From the NCBI GenBank assembly GCA_963840425.1, contig CAWIYZ010000007.1, positions 92,281 to 156,280 of the forward strand: a DNA stretch of 64,000 bases, given 5' to 3'. Both the position numbers and the translations under genes were made by a program. Source of the DNA: CADEFX01 sp963840425 (GTDB taxonomy: Bacteria; Pseudomonadota; Alphaproteobacteria; Rhizobiales; Hyphomicrobiaceae). The notes beneath the pieces were generated by a model, which was not told the DNA's origin, did not search any database, and saw nothing but the letters and a program-made list of their open reading frames with translations. Of the stretch, positions 38,653-47,793 are shown piece after piece (the stretch's first letter is position 1; the number at the start of each line of letters is the position of its first letter).

Positions 38653-39423
38653 TCAGACCGCTGTATATCCGCCGTCGATCAGCAGATCGGAGCCAGTCAT
38701 GAAGCTCGAGGCGTCGCTCGCAAGATAGAGGGCGGCGCGGCCGATCTCCTCGGGCTGGCCGAGACGACCGATCGGATGCTTCGGGACGGAGTGGGCGCGG
38801 GCGTCCGCCATGCTGCCGTACCGAAACGCGACGCGCTCGGTTTCGATGGCGCCAGGTGACAGCGTGTTGACGCGGATGTTGTCACGGGCGTGGTCGATGG
38901 CCATCACCTTGGCGAGCTGGATCAGCGCACCCTTGGTCGCGCAATAGACGCCGCGACCTGCCGCGCCGACCCGCCCCATCTGCGAGGCGATGTGGATGAT
39001 GCTACCGCCACCGGCATTCGCCATATGCGGGATGACGGCACGGCTCATGAGGTAGGCACCGGACAGATTAATGGCGATGGCTCGGTTCCAATCAGCAGGC
39101 TCGAGTTCGACGATGGTCCCGGTCGGCTCCCGCATGGCTGCCCCGTTCACCAGGATACGCGGGGGCCCATGCGCCGAGATTGCGGCCATAACAGCATCGG
39201 CAATGCTCGCCTCGCTCGTCACGTCGCAGCGATGCGCAATGGCCGTGCCGGTGGCGTTCTTGATGCGAGCCGCTGTCTCGCTGGCAGCCGCTTCGTCAAT
39301 GTCGAGGCAGGCCACCTTGGCCCCCACTTCGGCAAAGGCCAGCGCGATCGCTCGCCCGATGCCGAGCGCCGCGCCCACGACGATGGCTGGTCTATCATCA
39401 AGACGGAAACGATTGTCAGGCAT
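38653..39423 (-). CDS. SDR family oxidoreductase
   Basis: Classical short-chain dehydrogenase of 256 residues. The cofactor motif is a variant, VVGAALGIGRAIAL, followed by NGAAM in place of the usual NNAG. The catalytic residues are Ser147, Tyr160 and Lys164 (YCATKGALIQLAK). Asp41 after the second strand favours NAD. The C-terminus TGSDLLIDGGYTAV is standard. The substrate is unknown; it is followed by a TSUP permease and preceded by an epoxide hydrolase gene on the same strand. Confidence 0.88.
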   Translation of the reverse strand: MPDNRFRLDDRPAIVVGAALGIGRAIALAFAEVGAKVACLDIDEAAASETAARIKNATGTAIAHRCDVTSEASIADAVMAAISAHGPPRILVNGAAMREPTGTIVELEPADWNRAIAINLSGAYLMSRAVIPHMANAGGGSIIHIASQMGRVGAAGRGVYCATKGALIQLAKVMAIDHARDNIRVNTLSPGAIETERVAFRYGSMADARAHSVPKHPIGRLGQPEEIGRAALYLASDASSFMTGSDLLIDGGYTAV

Positions 39424-39483
39424 CGAACGTGCTCCCGTGCCTTGGGTGGAAAGTCATGCCATGCCACGCAGAGTACCGCTGCG

Positions 39484-40647
39484 CTACAGCTTCTCGCGCA
39501 GCGGCCGAAAGAATTGCTGCAAATCCGCGGCGAGTGCGGCGGGCTGCTCCATGGCGGAAAAGTGCCCACCCTTCTCCATCAGTGTCCAGTGGCGCAGATC
39601 GGTGTAGGCGCGCTGTGCGATCGAGCGCGGTGGGCGGCGAATCTCGCGCGGAAATGCGGCGTAGCCGGTGGGCACGTCGACCGTCTTGCCGTCAGGAATT
39701 GGCCAAGGGCCATGCAGGCGCTCGTAGTAGGTCCAGAAGGACGAACCGATGGCCCCGCTAAACCAATAGAGTGAGATGTTCGCCAGCAGATGGTTGCGGT
39801 CGATGACCGTCTCGAAGTCACCTTCGTGGTCGGTCCAGGTGTGAAATTTCTCGGCGATCCAGGCGGCAAGCCCTGCCGGAGAATCCGTAAGGGCATAAGC
39901 CAGCGTCTGCGGCCTCGTGCCCTGGATCGCGATGTAACCGGCATCCTCCCGCGCCCAGTGCCTGACTTCCTCGGCGTAGCGCAGCTCTGCGGGCGACGGG
40001 TCTCGAGGCAGCGGGAGATCGTAGCGGACTGAAAGCAAGGTGATGTGGATCCCGGCAAGCTTGTCGGAATGGCGAACCCCGAGCGCCGAGCAGATAAAGG
40101 CGCCCCAGTCGCCGCCATGGGCCGCAAATTTCTTGTATCCGAGCACGTCTGACATCAAGCCGGCCATGCAGTCGGCGATGTCGGGGATGCCGAACCGCTT
40201 CTGCTCTGGCCTGAATGAGAGGCCATAGCCCGGCAGCGATGGAACAACGAGCGTGAAGGCATCTTTCGGATCGCCGCCGAAGCGAGCTGGATCGGTAAGA
40301 CGTGGGACCAGTTCGAGGAGCTCGAACACCGAGCCCGGCCAACCATGGAGAACCAATAGGGGCGTAGGATCGGGGCCCTTGCCTGGGATATGCAGGAAGT
40401 GCAGATCGACGTCCTCGAGCGCGACCTTGAACTGGGGTAAGGCGTTGAGCCTCGCTTCCTGCGCCCGCCAGTCGAACCGTGTGTGCCAGTACTCGATCAG
40501 TTTGCGAAGATAGTTGAGGTCCGTGCCGTAGGCCCATGGGGCACCGGGCGTCTGGTCCGGGAAACGGGTGCGCGCAAGACGTGCCTTGAGATCGGCGATG
40601 TCTTCGTCAGCGATATGCAGCGTGAACGGCCGTGGCCTCGGGCCCAT
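39484..40647 (-). CDS. Epoxide hydrolase family protein
   Basis: Alpha/beta-hydrolase of 387 residues with the N-terminal EHN domain (ADLKARLARTRFPDQTPGAPW) of microsomal-type epoxide hydrolases. The oxyanion motif is HGWPGS at 101-106, the nucleophile is Asp180 in GGDWG, and the catalytic His is near 362 in GGHFSAMEQP. It opens epoxides to diols. About 60 bases separate it from the SDR, with which it may be co-transcribed. Confidence 0.9.
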   Translation of the reverse strand: MGPRPRPFTLHIADEDIADLKARLARTRFPDQTPGAPWAYGTDLNYLRKLIEYWHTRFDWRAQEARLNALPQFKVALEDVDLHFLHIPGKGPDPTPLLVLHGWPGSVFELLELVPRLTDPARFGGDPKDAFTLVVPSLPGYGLSFRPEQKRFGIPDIADCMAGLMSDVLGYKKFAAHGGDWGAFICSALGVRHSDKLAGIHITLLSVRYDLPLPRDPSPAELRYAEEVRHWAREDAGYIAIQGTRPQTLAYALTDSPAGLAAWIAEKFHTWTDHEGDFETVIDRNHLLANISLYWFSGAIGSSFWTYYERLHGPWPIPDGKTVDVPTGYAAFPREIRRPPRSIAQRAYTDLRHWTLMEKGGHFSAMEQPAALAADLQQFFRPLREKL

Positions 40648-40848
40648 GGCAAGGCCTCCTGGAGATCGACGAGGATTTGAGCTTCGCGCGCGGACCTTGA
40701 TTTCACAAGGCTCGCCATCGGCCTCACAGCGGAAATTTCGCTTGAACTGCTACGTCTCCGTCACCCTAATCACCGTGCTAAGTCCACGCTTGCGGGCGAG
40801 CGCGCAATTGCTGCAGAGTCGGGGCGTCCTGATCGCGGAGGCTAGGCC
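40648..40848. promoter_or_regulatory. Divergent intergenic region upstream of the selenoprotein candidate
   Basis: Two hundred bases between the epoxide hydrolase (minus) and the ResA-like gene (plus). It must carry both promoters. The ribosome binding site GGAGG lies seven bases before the ATG at 40849. No operator is recognisable. Confidence 0.4.
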
Positions 40849-41946
40849 ATGATTACCTTGCTGCACGAGCAATCTGAGACCTCCTGCCCAACAGCGCGCG
40901 CACAGGGCGACGACTTGTGGATCAACGCGCGGGAGTTGGAGGCGGCGACGGGATGGTCGTTGAAGCCGGAGGGGCTCTGCCGCGGCGATGTCTGCGTCCC
41001 GGTGCCGCGTGGCAGCGACGCAGACCACGTCGCGGGCGATACGGTCAACATTGCCGCCTTCTGGCGCCGAATGGGCAATCCGATCGTCCACGATGCTGCA
41101 GCCGACGTTTGGGTGTTGGGCACAAGTGCCGCCAATCGCAGCGCGTCACTTCGGTCGCTGGAGGCGCCGGACTTCGCGCTCCCCGATCTGACCGGAGTGA
41201 CACACACTCTCTCGGCGCAGCGCGGCAAGAAGGTGCTGCTGGCAACCTGGGCATCCTGGTGAGGCTGCAGAGCAGACTTGCCCGTGTGGCAGTCCCTCTA
41301 CGCGGAACTGAAAGATCGCAACTTCACCGTCCTTGCCGTGGCTATGGACGGCAAAGAAGCCGCACGACCGTGGATCGAGGCTGCCAAGCCGGCCTATCCT
41401 TGCTTGATCGACAGCGACCACCACCTTGCCGACCTTTACAACGTCACCAATGTGCCCCAGGCGGCCTGGATTGACGAAGACGGCCGGATCGTGCGGTCGC
41501 CCGAGAATGCGGGATCCTCGGACGCCTTTCGGCAGATGGACCGAGTGACCAAACAGATGCCACCCGCCCAGTTGGCGGAGCGCGAGCGCACCAAGTCGGT
41601 CTACGTTGGCGCCGTGCGCGACTGGGTGCTCAAGGGTTCGGCGAGTGAGTTCGCCTACGACCAAGCCGCAGCGCGCGCCCGGATGCATCTGCCGGATGCG
41701 GCGGTGGCATTCGGCCATGTTCATTTCCGTCTGGCCCAATACCTCCTGGGCAAGGGTCTCAGCGAAGAGGCGGCGGTTCATTTCGCGGAGGCCAGCCGGC
41801 TGCATCCAGAGTCCTGGAGCATCTGGCGACAGGCAGCGAAGAAAGATGCGACCGGCCTTGCGGCAGGGCCGGACTTCTGGGCGCGAGTTGATGCATTGGG
41901 TGACCGACCTTATCATCGCCCAATCGACATGAGGGGTATTGGGTAG
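40849..41946 (+). CDS. ResA/TlpA-like redox protein with in-frame TGA at the active site (candidate selenoprotein)
   Basis: One continuous frame of 365 codons with a single TGA at 41260-41262 (codon 138). Upstream the protein reads SLEAPDFALPDLTGVTHTL and GKKVLLATWASW; downstream it reads GCRADLPVWQSLYAEL, DRNFTVLAVAMDGKEAARPW and, with the thioredoxin cis-Pro, NVTNVPQAAWIDEDG. So the TGA replaces the active-site cysteine (W-A-S-W-U-G-C). An N-terminal domain of about 110 residues includes GLCRGDVCVPVP; a C-terminal helical region resembles TPRs. A hairpin begins at the base after TGA. GGAGG precedes the ATG at 40849. No signal peptide is evident. The alternative is a nonsense mutation or base error. 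Confidence 0.8.
41263..41294 (+). promoter_or_regulatory. Possible bacterial SECIS-like hairpin
   Basis: Immediately after the TGA, GGCTGC (41263-41268) pairs with GCAGTC (41289-41294, one G-U). Inside it an upper stem GAGCA/TGCCC (41270-41274 with 41279-41283, one mismatch) closes a tetraloop GACT whose first base is G. Bacterial SECIS elements sit directly downstream of the UGA and present a G in the apical loop, as in fdhF. The distance to the loop (12 bases) is shorter than most described elements, so the call is tentative. Confidence 0.45.
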
Positions 41947-42026
41947 CGATGGTACCAATTGATTAGCGCGACCCCGAGCCTAAGTGCGCGGCCGCCAAGC
42001 GAAATACTTAGCCGCACATAGGCGCT

Positions 42027-42401
42027 TCAAAAATCAAGAGACAGCCGTTCACACACGGCGGCCGCGGCGCTGGCATCCCGACGGCTTTCTTCGGATGTTG
42101 GATCGCACATGCGCTCGCGCACCCGAGTTAGTGCTTCGGGCTCAAGGCGATTGAGTGCGTCCACGTAGAGATCGGCCAGCACACCAAGTTGCGCGGCAGT
42201 GAAGCGGTACGAGTAGCGCAGCACCGCCGTTGCGACTGCGCGCTTGCAGCTATAGCCCTCGGGGGTAGCTAGTGTTTCGCGCGCGGCACAGCGCACTCGC
42301 GCTCGGCCACCCTCGATCACGAAGTTCTGCCGGGCAAAGTCGTCGAGAGGAGTGCCCTGCAGCAACACCACAATCTCAAGGACGATGTGCGTCTTGGTCA
42401 T
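42027..42401 (-). CDS. Hypothetical protein
   Basis: A 124-residue soluble protein (IVLEIVVLLQGTPLDDFARQ, then RYSYRFTAAQLGVLADLYVD). No signal peptide or known motif. Codon pattern and length look real but I recognise no family. Confidence 0.5.
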   Translation of the reverse strand: MTKTHIVLEIVVLLQGTPLDDFARQNFVIEGGRARVRCAARETLATPEGYSCKRAVATAVLRYSYRFTAAQLGVLADLYVDALNRLEPEALTRVRERMCDPTSEESRRDASAAAAVCERLSLDF

Positions 42402-42531
42402 GGCGACACGCTAAGACTTGCCCAGCATCCAGGCAATCTTCGCCAAGAAAGTAGTCAACTACCCTTGTGGGTCGACGATCTCATTGAGTCACCAGAGCCG
42501 ACCGAACCCAGCGCCAGTGACCAAGCCTCGT

Positions 42532-43278
42532 TCATAGTTCTTCGAGCAGCCGGCCAAAGCCAGGCATCTGATCGCGAATGCCGTTGGCGCGCAGTGCGTG
42601 CCAGTAGGTAGCCGTATTGATGGCAATGACGGGTTTGCCGAGCCATAGCTCGGCCGCCGCTGCCAGACGCACCATGGAGAGGTTCGTGCCGACCTGGACG
42701 ATGGCGTCGACGTCATCGCCGTCAAGGTCGCGAATAGTATTGCGGCACTCGGCTTGCGTCACCGCTGCAATCGCCGTCCACGACCTGCATTGGAGCGCGG
42801 TGTCGCGCACTACCGTGAGCCCCGCATCACCGAAGTAGCTCTTCACTTCGGTATTCATGACGGGCCAGTAGGGGGTGAGCACAGCAATTCGCTTGATGCC
42901 ACCAAGAGCCGCAATGGCGGCAGAGGTAGCATGGCTGCCGACGGTGACGCCTAGGCCAGTCTCATCGGTGATGCGCTTGGCGAAGACGTCTGCGCCCTTC
43001 TTCCCACCAAAGAAGGACAGCGCCGAGATACCCATGATGAGATAGTCGGGTTCGCAAGTTACGACGCTCTTGATGGCGTCCATGACGTTGCTGCCAATCG
43101 TATTGATGCCGGCGCGGAACGTGTCATTGCTCAGCGCATTGGTGTTCGGCGTAAAGATACGACTGTAGTGGTTGGTGACGCCCGCAGGTCGCATGTCGTC
43201 AAAGTCGGGCTGCACTATGGTGTTGGTCGACGGAGCCATCACGCCGAACTTGCGACGCCATCCCAGAACGTCACGCAT
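42532..43278 (-). CDS. Maleate isomerase / arylmalonate decarboxylase family protein lacking catalytic cysteines
   Basis: A 248-residue member of the Asp/Glu racemase superfamily, closest to maleate cis-trans isomerase or arylmalonate decarboxylase (FGVMAPSTNTIVQPDFDDMR; IKRIAVLTPYWPVMNTEVKS; LGKPVIAINTATYWHALRANGI). The family normally uses two cysteines, near residue 80 and in a CTNL-type motif near 197. Here the sites read LIMGISALS and VQVGTNLSM, with no cysteine. The only cysteines (75, 164, 178) are elsewhere. The reaction is therefore probably different or the protein is non-catalytic (inference). Confidence 0.8.
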   Translation of the reverse strand: MRDVLGWRRKFGVMAPSTNTIVQPDFDDMRPAGVTNHYSRIFTPNTNALSNDTFRAGINTIGSNVMDAIKSVVTCEPDYLIMGISALSFFGGKKGADVFAKRITDETGLGVTVGSHATSAAIAALGGIKRIAVLTPYWPVMNTEVKSYFGDAGLTVVRDTALQCRSWTAIAAVTQAECRNTIRDLDGDDVDAIVQVGTNLSMVRLAAAAELWLGKPVIAINTATYWHALRANGIRDQMPGFGRLLEEL

Positions 43279-43636
43279 GGCTGAACCTCAAATTAGTTAG
43301 CGAGCTACGGCCCGTTCCGCCACTGGACCCAGCGTCCATGACAAAGGTGTCAGATGCGGCGCGAGTATGATCAACCACCACACTTTATTATTTCCTTGGC
43401 ATCTTCCACCCAAAGTCAACGCCAGAAGGGTCCACCAAACCCGATCGGGTATGCGACGCCACAGTTGAGGAGGCGGTACGCGTGCTGCCCGCACGACTAA
43501 TAGAATGCCGGCGAATCTACCGGCACGCCGGCTGTCTTGATCCCAATCAGATGGCATCTGTTCTTTGATCGCGTCAGATCAGAATTTGCTCTAGCCTAGA
43601 CCCACAACACGCATTTTCACTCCGAGAGAACAAGGG
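43279..43636. other. Intergenic region between divergent genes
   Basis: About 360 bases with no supported gene. It should contain promoters for the maleate-isomerase-like gene and the binding-protein gene. A minus-strand frame at 43297-43557 has no ribosome binding site and unusual composition, so I reject it. Confidence 0.35.
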
Positions 43637-44665
43637 ATGGCAATGGGCAGATTTCGTGCGCTGATCATCACTGCGTGGGCTCTCGCTTTTTTGCTGCAGT
43701 CTGGTTTCCCGCGCCCTGCCATGGCCGAGACGAATGAGGTGCGTTTCGCCCAGCTCTATGGACTCACCTATCTGCCGGCCTACGTCGTCTACGAGGAGAA
43801 GCTGATCGAGAAACACGCTGCCCGCCTCGGCATCCCGGCGCCAAAGGTGACCACGAACAAGTTGAGCTCGGGGCCGGCGGCCACCGACGCGCTGCTCTCG
43901 GGCAACGTCGACATGGCCATGGGTGGCTTCACGGTGCTCATGACGCTGTGGGACAAGACGCAGGGTACTCTGAACGTGCGTGGCGTCGTCGCTCTGTGCG
44001 AGAGCCCCATCTATCTCATGACTGTCGATCCGCGCATCAAGTCCCTCAAGGACTTCGGCGAGAACGACCGGATCGCCGTCACGGCCGTCAAGGTCACCAT
44101 GCAGGCGCTGCTCCTCAACCTGGCTGCGGCCCGTGAGTGGGGATGGGACGCGCGCTTCAAGCTCGACCCCCTGGCCATCAACATGCCGCACCCGACGGCG
44201 GTCGCGGCACTGCGCTCTGGCCAGCTCGAGGTGAAAAACTACGCAGCGACCCTCCCTTACAATTACGAGGTGCTCGCGGGAAACAATGCGCGTCAGCTCA
44301 TGACCTCCTACGATGTGCTGGGAGGCCCGCACACGGTAGCTGCGATCTGGGCATCCGAAACCTGGGCCAAGGTAAACCCGAAGACCTATGAGGCGACGGT
44401 GGCGGCGTTCGACGAGGCCGTGGAAATGATCGCGGCGGATCGCGAGAAAGCGGCTCGCACCTACGTGAAATGGGAGGCTTCGACGCTGCCGATCCCGGAT
44501 GTCGTGCGCATGATCGGCAATCCCGCAGACATCACCTTCTCCACTACGCCTAGCCGATCGCTCGTGATCGCCGAGACCATGCAGAAGCTCGGCTTGATCA
44601 AGACCAAGCCTTCGGCATGGACCGACTATTTCCATGCCGGGCTGCATGGCAAGAAGGGATCTTGA
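43637..44665 (+). CDS. ABC transporter substrate-binding protein, NitT/TauT (SsuA/THI5) type
   Basis: A 342-residue periplasmic protein. The signal peptide ends near AMAETNEV. The mature part opens VRFAQLYGLTYLPAYVVYEE and has TNKLSSGPAATDALLSGNVDMAMGGF, the NMT1/THI5-like ligand domain, and SLKDFGENDRIAVTAVKV. Such proteins bind sulfonates, nitrate, pyrimidines or aromatic acids. No permease or ATPase gene lies beside it, so it is an orphan. ATG at 43637 or 43643. Confidence 0.85.
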   Translation: MAMGRFRALIITAWALAFLLQSGFPRPAMAETNEVRFAQLYGLTYLPAYVVYEEKLIEKHAARLGIPAPKVTTNKLSSGPAATDALLSGNVDMAMGGFTVLMTLWDKTQGTLNVRGVVALCESPIYLMTVDPRIKSLKDFGENDRIAVTAVKVTMQALLLNLAAAREWGWDARFKLDPLAINMPHPTAVAALRSGQLEVKNYAATLPYNYEVLAGNNARQLMTSYDVLGGPHTVAAIWASETWAKVNPKTYEATVAAFDEAVEMIAADREKAARTYVKWEASTLPIPDVVRMIGNPADITFSTTPSRSLVIAETMQKLGLIKTKPSAWTDYFHAGLHGKKGS

Positions 44666-44700
44666 AGGAACGGCGACGGGCCGGCGCCGTCGTCATGCCG

Positions 44701-46110
44701 CTATCCGCGACGGGCCGGGCAGGTGAGGGCGATCAATCGGCTGACATCCTTTGCATGGTCGATCTGCCTGCACTCGCTAACCAGCTCCGCGTATTGTTGC
44801 TTGCCGATGGGGACGACTTCACTGATCGGGGACAGCCTTTGCGCCAGCTGGTCGAAAGTCAGGATGAACTCGCGCCTGTTTGACTCCAAAGTGTGAGCGA
44901 CGCCGTCGCGGGTGTAGATCGTCACGCGAGGTGCAAAAAGGGCTTGCGTGTGTGAGGGGATGACGCGAACGCGCTGCATCATATCGTCGATGCCTGCCGG
45001 ATCGCCTTCACCGACCCTCTGCTGCACGTTCTTCGTAACCGGGAACGATCCGGTGAGGATGGCGTATGCAGCGTAATAATGGGGCTGTTCGCGCCCTGGC
45101 TCGATATCGGTCCGGAGCGAGGGAAAGGCGGGGCTCGGATACTGGGTCTCGAGCCAGTTCACGACGCACTCGACCCGCTCGACCTGCTCCGGCCGGATAT
45201 TGTCGCGCTTGCAGAGCGCCGCCGTCACATCGACGTGGGCGATATTGTATCCCGGGGTCGAATAGATGCGATAGATCGTCTCGAGGAACACCCAACGTTC
45301 GCCGAGTGCCTCGGTGATGGCCGCGAAGTCTGCGGTACGCTGCCCGGTGAAGCTGTGAGTGAGGCGCCCTTCCCTGTTCCCCGCGTAGGCGAAATAGAAA
45401 CCGGCTTCGCCTTCAAACACGGTCTCGCCACCTGGAATCCCTTGGCGGGCCAGACCTACAGCCAGCAGCGCATTGCGCACAGCTGCACCTTCGCGCACGG
45501 AGCGGCCGCCGCTGCGAGCCCCCTCGAGGTTAGCCGCAGCCAGGTTGACACACTGCGCAAGCGCGCCGTGGATCTGTTCCGTTGAGAGCCCCATAATCTT
45601 CGCGATGGACGTCGCGGCACCGAAAATGCTGAACAGTGCACCAGCATGAAAGCCCCGCGCCAGGATGGTCGGGACGAAATCCGCGGCAAGGCGTTCCATG
45701 ACCTCGTACCCGGCCACCACTCCGGTCAGAAACTCGCGCCCGGAGCAGCGTGTGACTTCGGCAGCCATGAGGGCCGCGGGCAGGATGGCGCAACCGGGGT
45801 GTCCTACCATGCGGAAGGTGTCCCATTTGCCACCAGCGAAGGTCATCTCGGCATTGATGAAGGCAGCTCCAGCACGCGAGAAGCATCGCCCCTCGACCAG
45901 TGCCGTGACCGTGCCGGTGGCGCCGTGCTCCTCATCTTCCACAAGACGAATGGCCTGCTTCGTTTCAGGGAATTCGTGACCCAGCAGGCATGAGGACAAC
46001 GCTTGGAGCGTCACGCCACGAGCTCGGTCGAGAACCTCTGGTGGGATATCCGCATAAGCGAGCCCCGCAAACCAGCGTGACAGGCGACGGTTGATGCTTT
46101 CCGCTGGCAT
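44701..46110 (-). CDS. MmgE/PrpD family protein
   Basis: A 469-residue protein of the 2-methylcitrate dehydratase (PrpD)/aconitate decarboxylase superfamily. Typical segments are SRWFAGLAYADIPPEVLDRA, GKWDTFRMVGHPGCAILPAA, GYEVMERLAADFVPTILARG and IYRIYSTPGYNIAHVDVTAA, with FAPRVTIYTRDGVAHTLESN near the end. Many members act on unknown tricarboxylates. ATG at 46110 (MPAESINRRL) is preferred to one at 46149. It converges with the orphan binding-protein gene. Confidence 0.88.
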   Translation of the reverse strand: MPAESINRRLSRWFAGLAYADIPPEVLDRARGVTLQALSSCLLGHEFPETKQAIRLVEDEEHGATGTVTALVEGRCFSRAGAAFINAEMTFAGGKWDTFRMVGHPGCAILPAALMAAEVTRCSGREFLTGVVAGYEVMERLAADFVPTILARGFHAGALFSIFGAATSIAKIMGLSTEQIHGALAQCVNLAAANLEGARSGGRSVREGAAVRNALLAVGLARQGIPGGETVFEGEAGFYFAYAGNREGRLTHSFTGQRTADFAAITEALGERWVFLETIYRIYSTPGYNIAHVDVTAALCKRDNIRPEQVERVECVVNWLETQYPSPAFPSLRTDIEPGREQPHYYAAYAILTGSFPVTKNVQQRVGEGDPAGIDDMMQRVRVIPSHTQALFAPRVTIYTRDGVAHTLESNRREFILTFDQLAQRLSPISEVVPIGKQQYAELVSECRQIDHAKDVSRLIALTCPARRG

Positions 46111-46359
46111 GCAGCCTCCGTTGATCGAAATGACCGGGCACCATACCACTCCCAGGAGCGCCGCCAGTAAGTCGTGGCAATCAAGGGCTCTTGGCTCGGC
46201 GCTCCCGGCCTCTCGCGAAGCGGTTCGCTAAGAGTCTGCGCCGATCTCGGATCGGCCGTGTCGGCTAATGTGTGGGTGCGGCCGCAGCACCAAACTGGCA
46301 ACAAGCTGCTGCAAGAGGCGGAGGCTCATACGAGCGCACCTTGATTGGAGCCACGGTAC
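46111..46359. other. Intergenic region
   Basis: About 250 bases between the PrpD-like and MFS genes, both on the minus strand. No gene is supported; it should contain the PrpD promoter. Confidence 0.35.
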
Positions 46360-47553
46360 TCATCTAGCACGCTTTTGCTGTGGCAAGGTCAGCGCCACTA
46401 ACACCGCGAGCAGGTTGGCGCCGCCCGCCACGATCACTGCCACCTTGTAGCCGCCTGTGAGGTCGTAAAGACGTCCAGCGAGGACAGGCAGCGCAATCGC
46501 GGCAAGACACCACGCGATGTAGATGCGGCCCGCAATGCGACCAAATTCCACCTTGCGCCAGTAGGACGCCACGGCGGCGAAAGTCACGCCGGAAATGAGC
46601 CCATAGCCGACGCCGATTAGCCCCAAGGTCAGAATCGCTACTTCTGGCGACGGCATTACCGTCAGCGCGATAGCACTGAGCAATGCGATACCTTGTGCGG
46701 CAACCGCGACGACGGGCACCGGAAACCGATCGGTCAGCCAGCCGCCCAACAGGCGCGCTGCGGCGATACCACCTGTAATGCCGGTAGTGGCCAGCAGCGA
46801 CGCCGACTTGCTGGCACCGAAAGCCATAACCATGCTGGCCACTTGGCTGAGCACCATGAGACCTGCAGACGCCGCCAGGAAGAAGACTCCGAAGAGCTTC
46901 CAGAAGGTGGCCCCCAAGTTGTTTCGGGCACTTGCTGCCTTTGAAACCGGTGAGTGACCTGCGTTGGTCAGAACGACGCCGGCGCGCGCGACCAGCAGCG
47001 CCGCGGCAACTGTCGTCGCCCCAACCACAGCTGCTAGAACCGCAAGTGTCTGACGCACGCCGACCCAGTCGAGCCCCAGACCAAAGGCCGGCGCGGCCAG
47101 CATGGCACCGAGAGGAAACAGACTGACGAGATAACCGTTCACTAGACCAGGCCGGGCGAGGGCAACCGCATTCACGCTTTGCTGCACAACGATGTAGGCC
47201 ATGCCGCCGCCGGTCGCGAACAGGAAGCCATAGCCGAGGATTAGCCAGCTCAGCGAGGGTGCAAGCGCCGCGAGAGCTACTCCGACAGCAGAAAGCGCAC
47301 CAGTCAGGGCCACCAGAAGCGGTGCACGAACCCACCCGAACAGCCGCGGCGCCAAATTCGCGCCGAGCGTGAAGAACACCGCCGATAGTCCGAATACGGA
47401 CGCAAGCTCGGAGCGACTAGCCTGGAAAAGCAGTTCCAGCGGCATCAAGAGAACGCTGAACGCATAGATCGAGCCGAGCGGCAGGCCAATAATGGTGGCC
47501 GCCGCAATAGCCGCACCGGGCCGCTGTCGAACGCTAATCGGTGTTGTCGACAT
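46360..47553 (-). CDS. MFS transporter (OxlT-like)
   Basis: A 397-residue major facilitator with 12 predicted helices. GLPLGSIYAFSVLLMPLELLF at the N-terminus and YGLISGVTFAAVASYWRKVEFGRIAG resemble the oxalate/formate antiporter and monocarboxylate group. It may export or import an organic acid connected with the PrpD-like enzyme next to it, which is inference from position. The frame is intact; ATG at 47553. Confidence 0.85.
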   Translation of the reverse strand: MSTTPISVRQRPGAAIAAATIIGLPLGSIYAFSVLLMPLELLFQASRSELASVFGLSAVFFTLGANLAPRLFGWVRAPLLVALTGALSAVGVALAALAPSLSWLILGYGFLFATGGGMAYIVVQQSVNAVALARPGLVNGYLVSLFPLGAMLAAPAFGLGLDWVGVRQTLAVLAAVVGATTVAAALLVARAGVVLTNAGHSPVSKAASARNNLGATFWKLFGVFFLAASAGLMVLSQVASMVMAFGASKSASLLATTGITGGIAAARLLGGWLTDRFPVPVVAVAAQGIALLSAIALTVMPSPEVAILTLGLIGVGYGLISGVTFAAVASYWRKVEFGRIAGRIYIAWCLAAIALPVLAGRLYDLTGGYKVAVIVAGGANLLAVLVALTLPQQKRAR

Positions 47554-47793
47554 GAGAGGCAGCAGCCAGCTTGAGCAAAGGGGTGCGGCAAGAAGCGGAA
47601 GTGAGGCCGGACCCTATCACGGCGATACGCCACTCAGCTCACTGCTTGCAACTCTGTGTTCTGGATTGCGACCTAGGTCTGCATTGAGTTCGTTGGGCAT
47701 CTGCTGCAGGTCAGCCTATACAGAAGCAACATTGCGCGAGAAAGCAGTCACGGCGGCCATGAGCGGGCGTTGCGCATCGTTCGTCTAGAGACG
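47554..47793. other. Intergenic region
   Basis: About 240 bases; no supported gene. Confidence 0.35.

Noticed and set aside
43297..43557. An 86-codon minus-strand frame in the gap upstream of the maleate-isomerase-like gene.
   Set aside because: There is no ribosome binding site, composition is unlike neighbouring genes, and it occupies a divergent promoter region.
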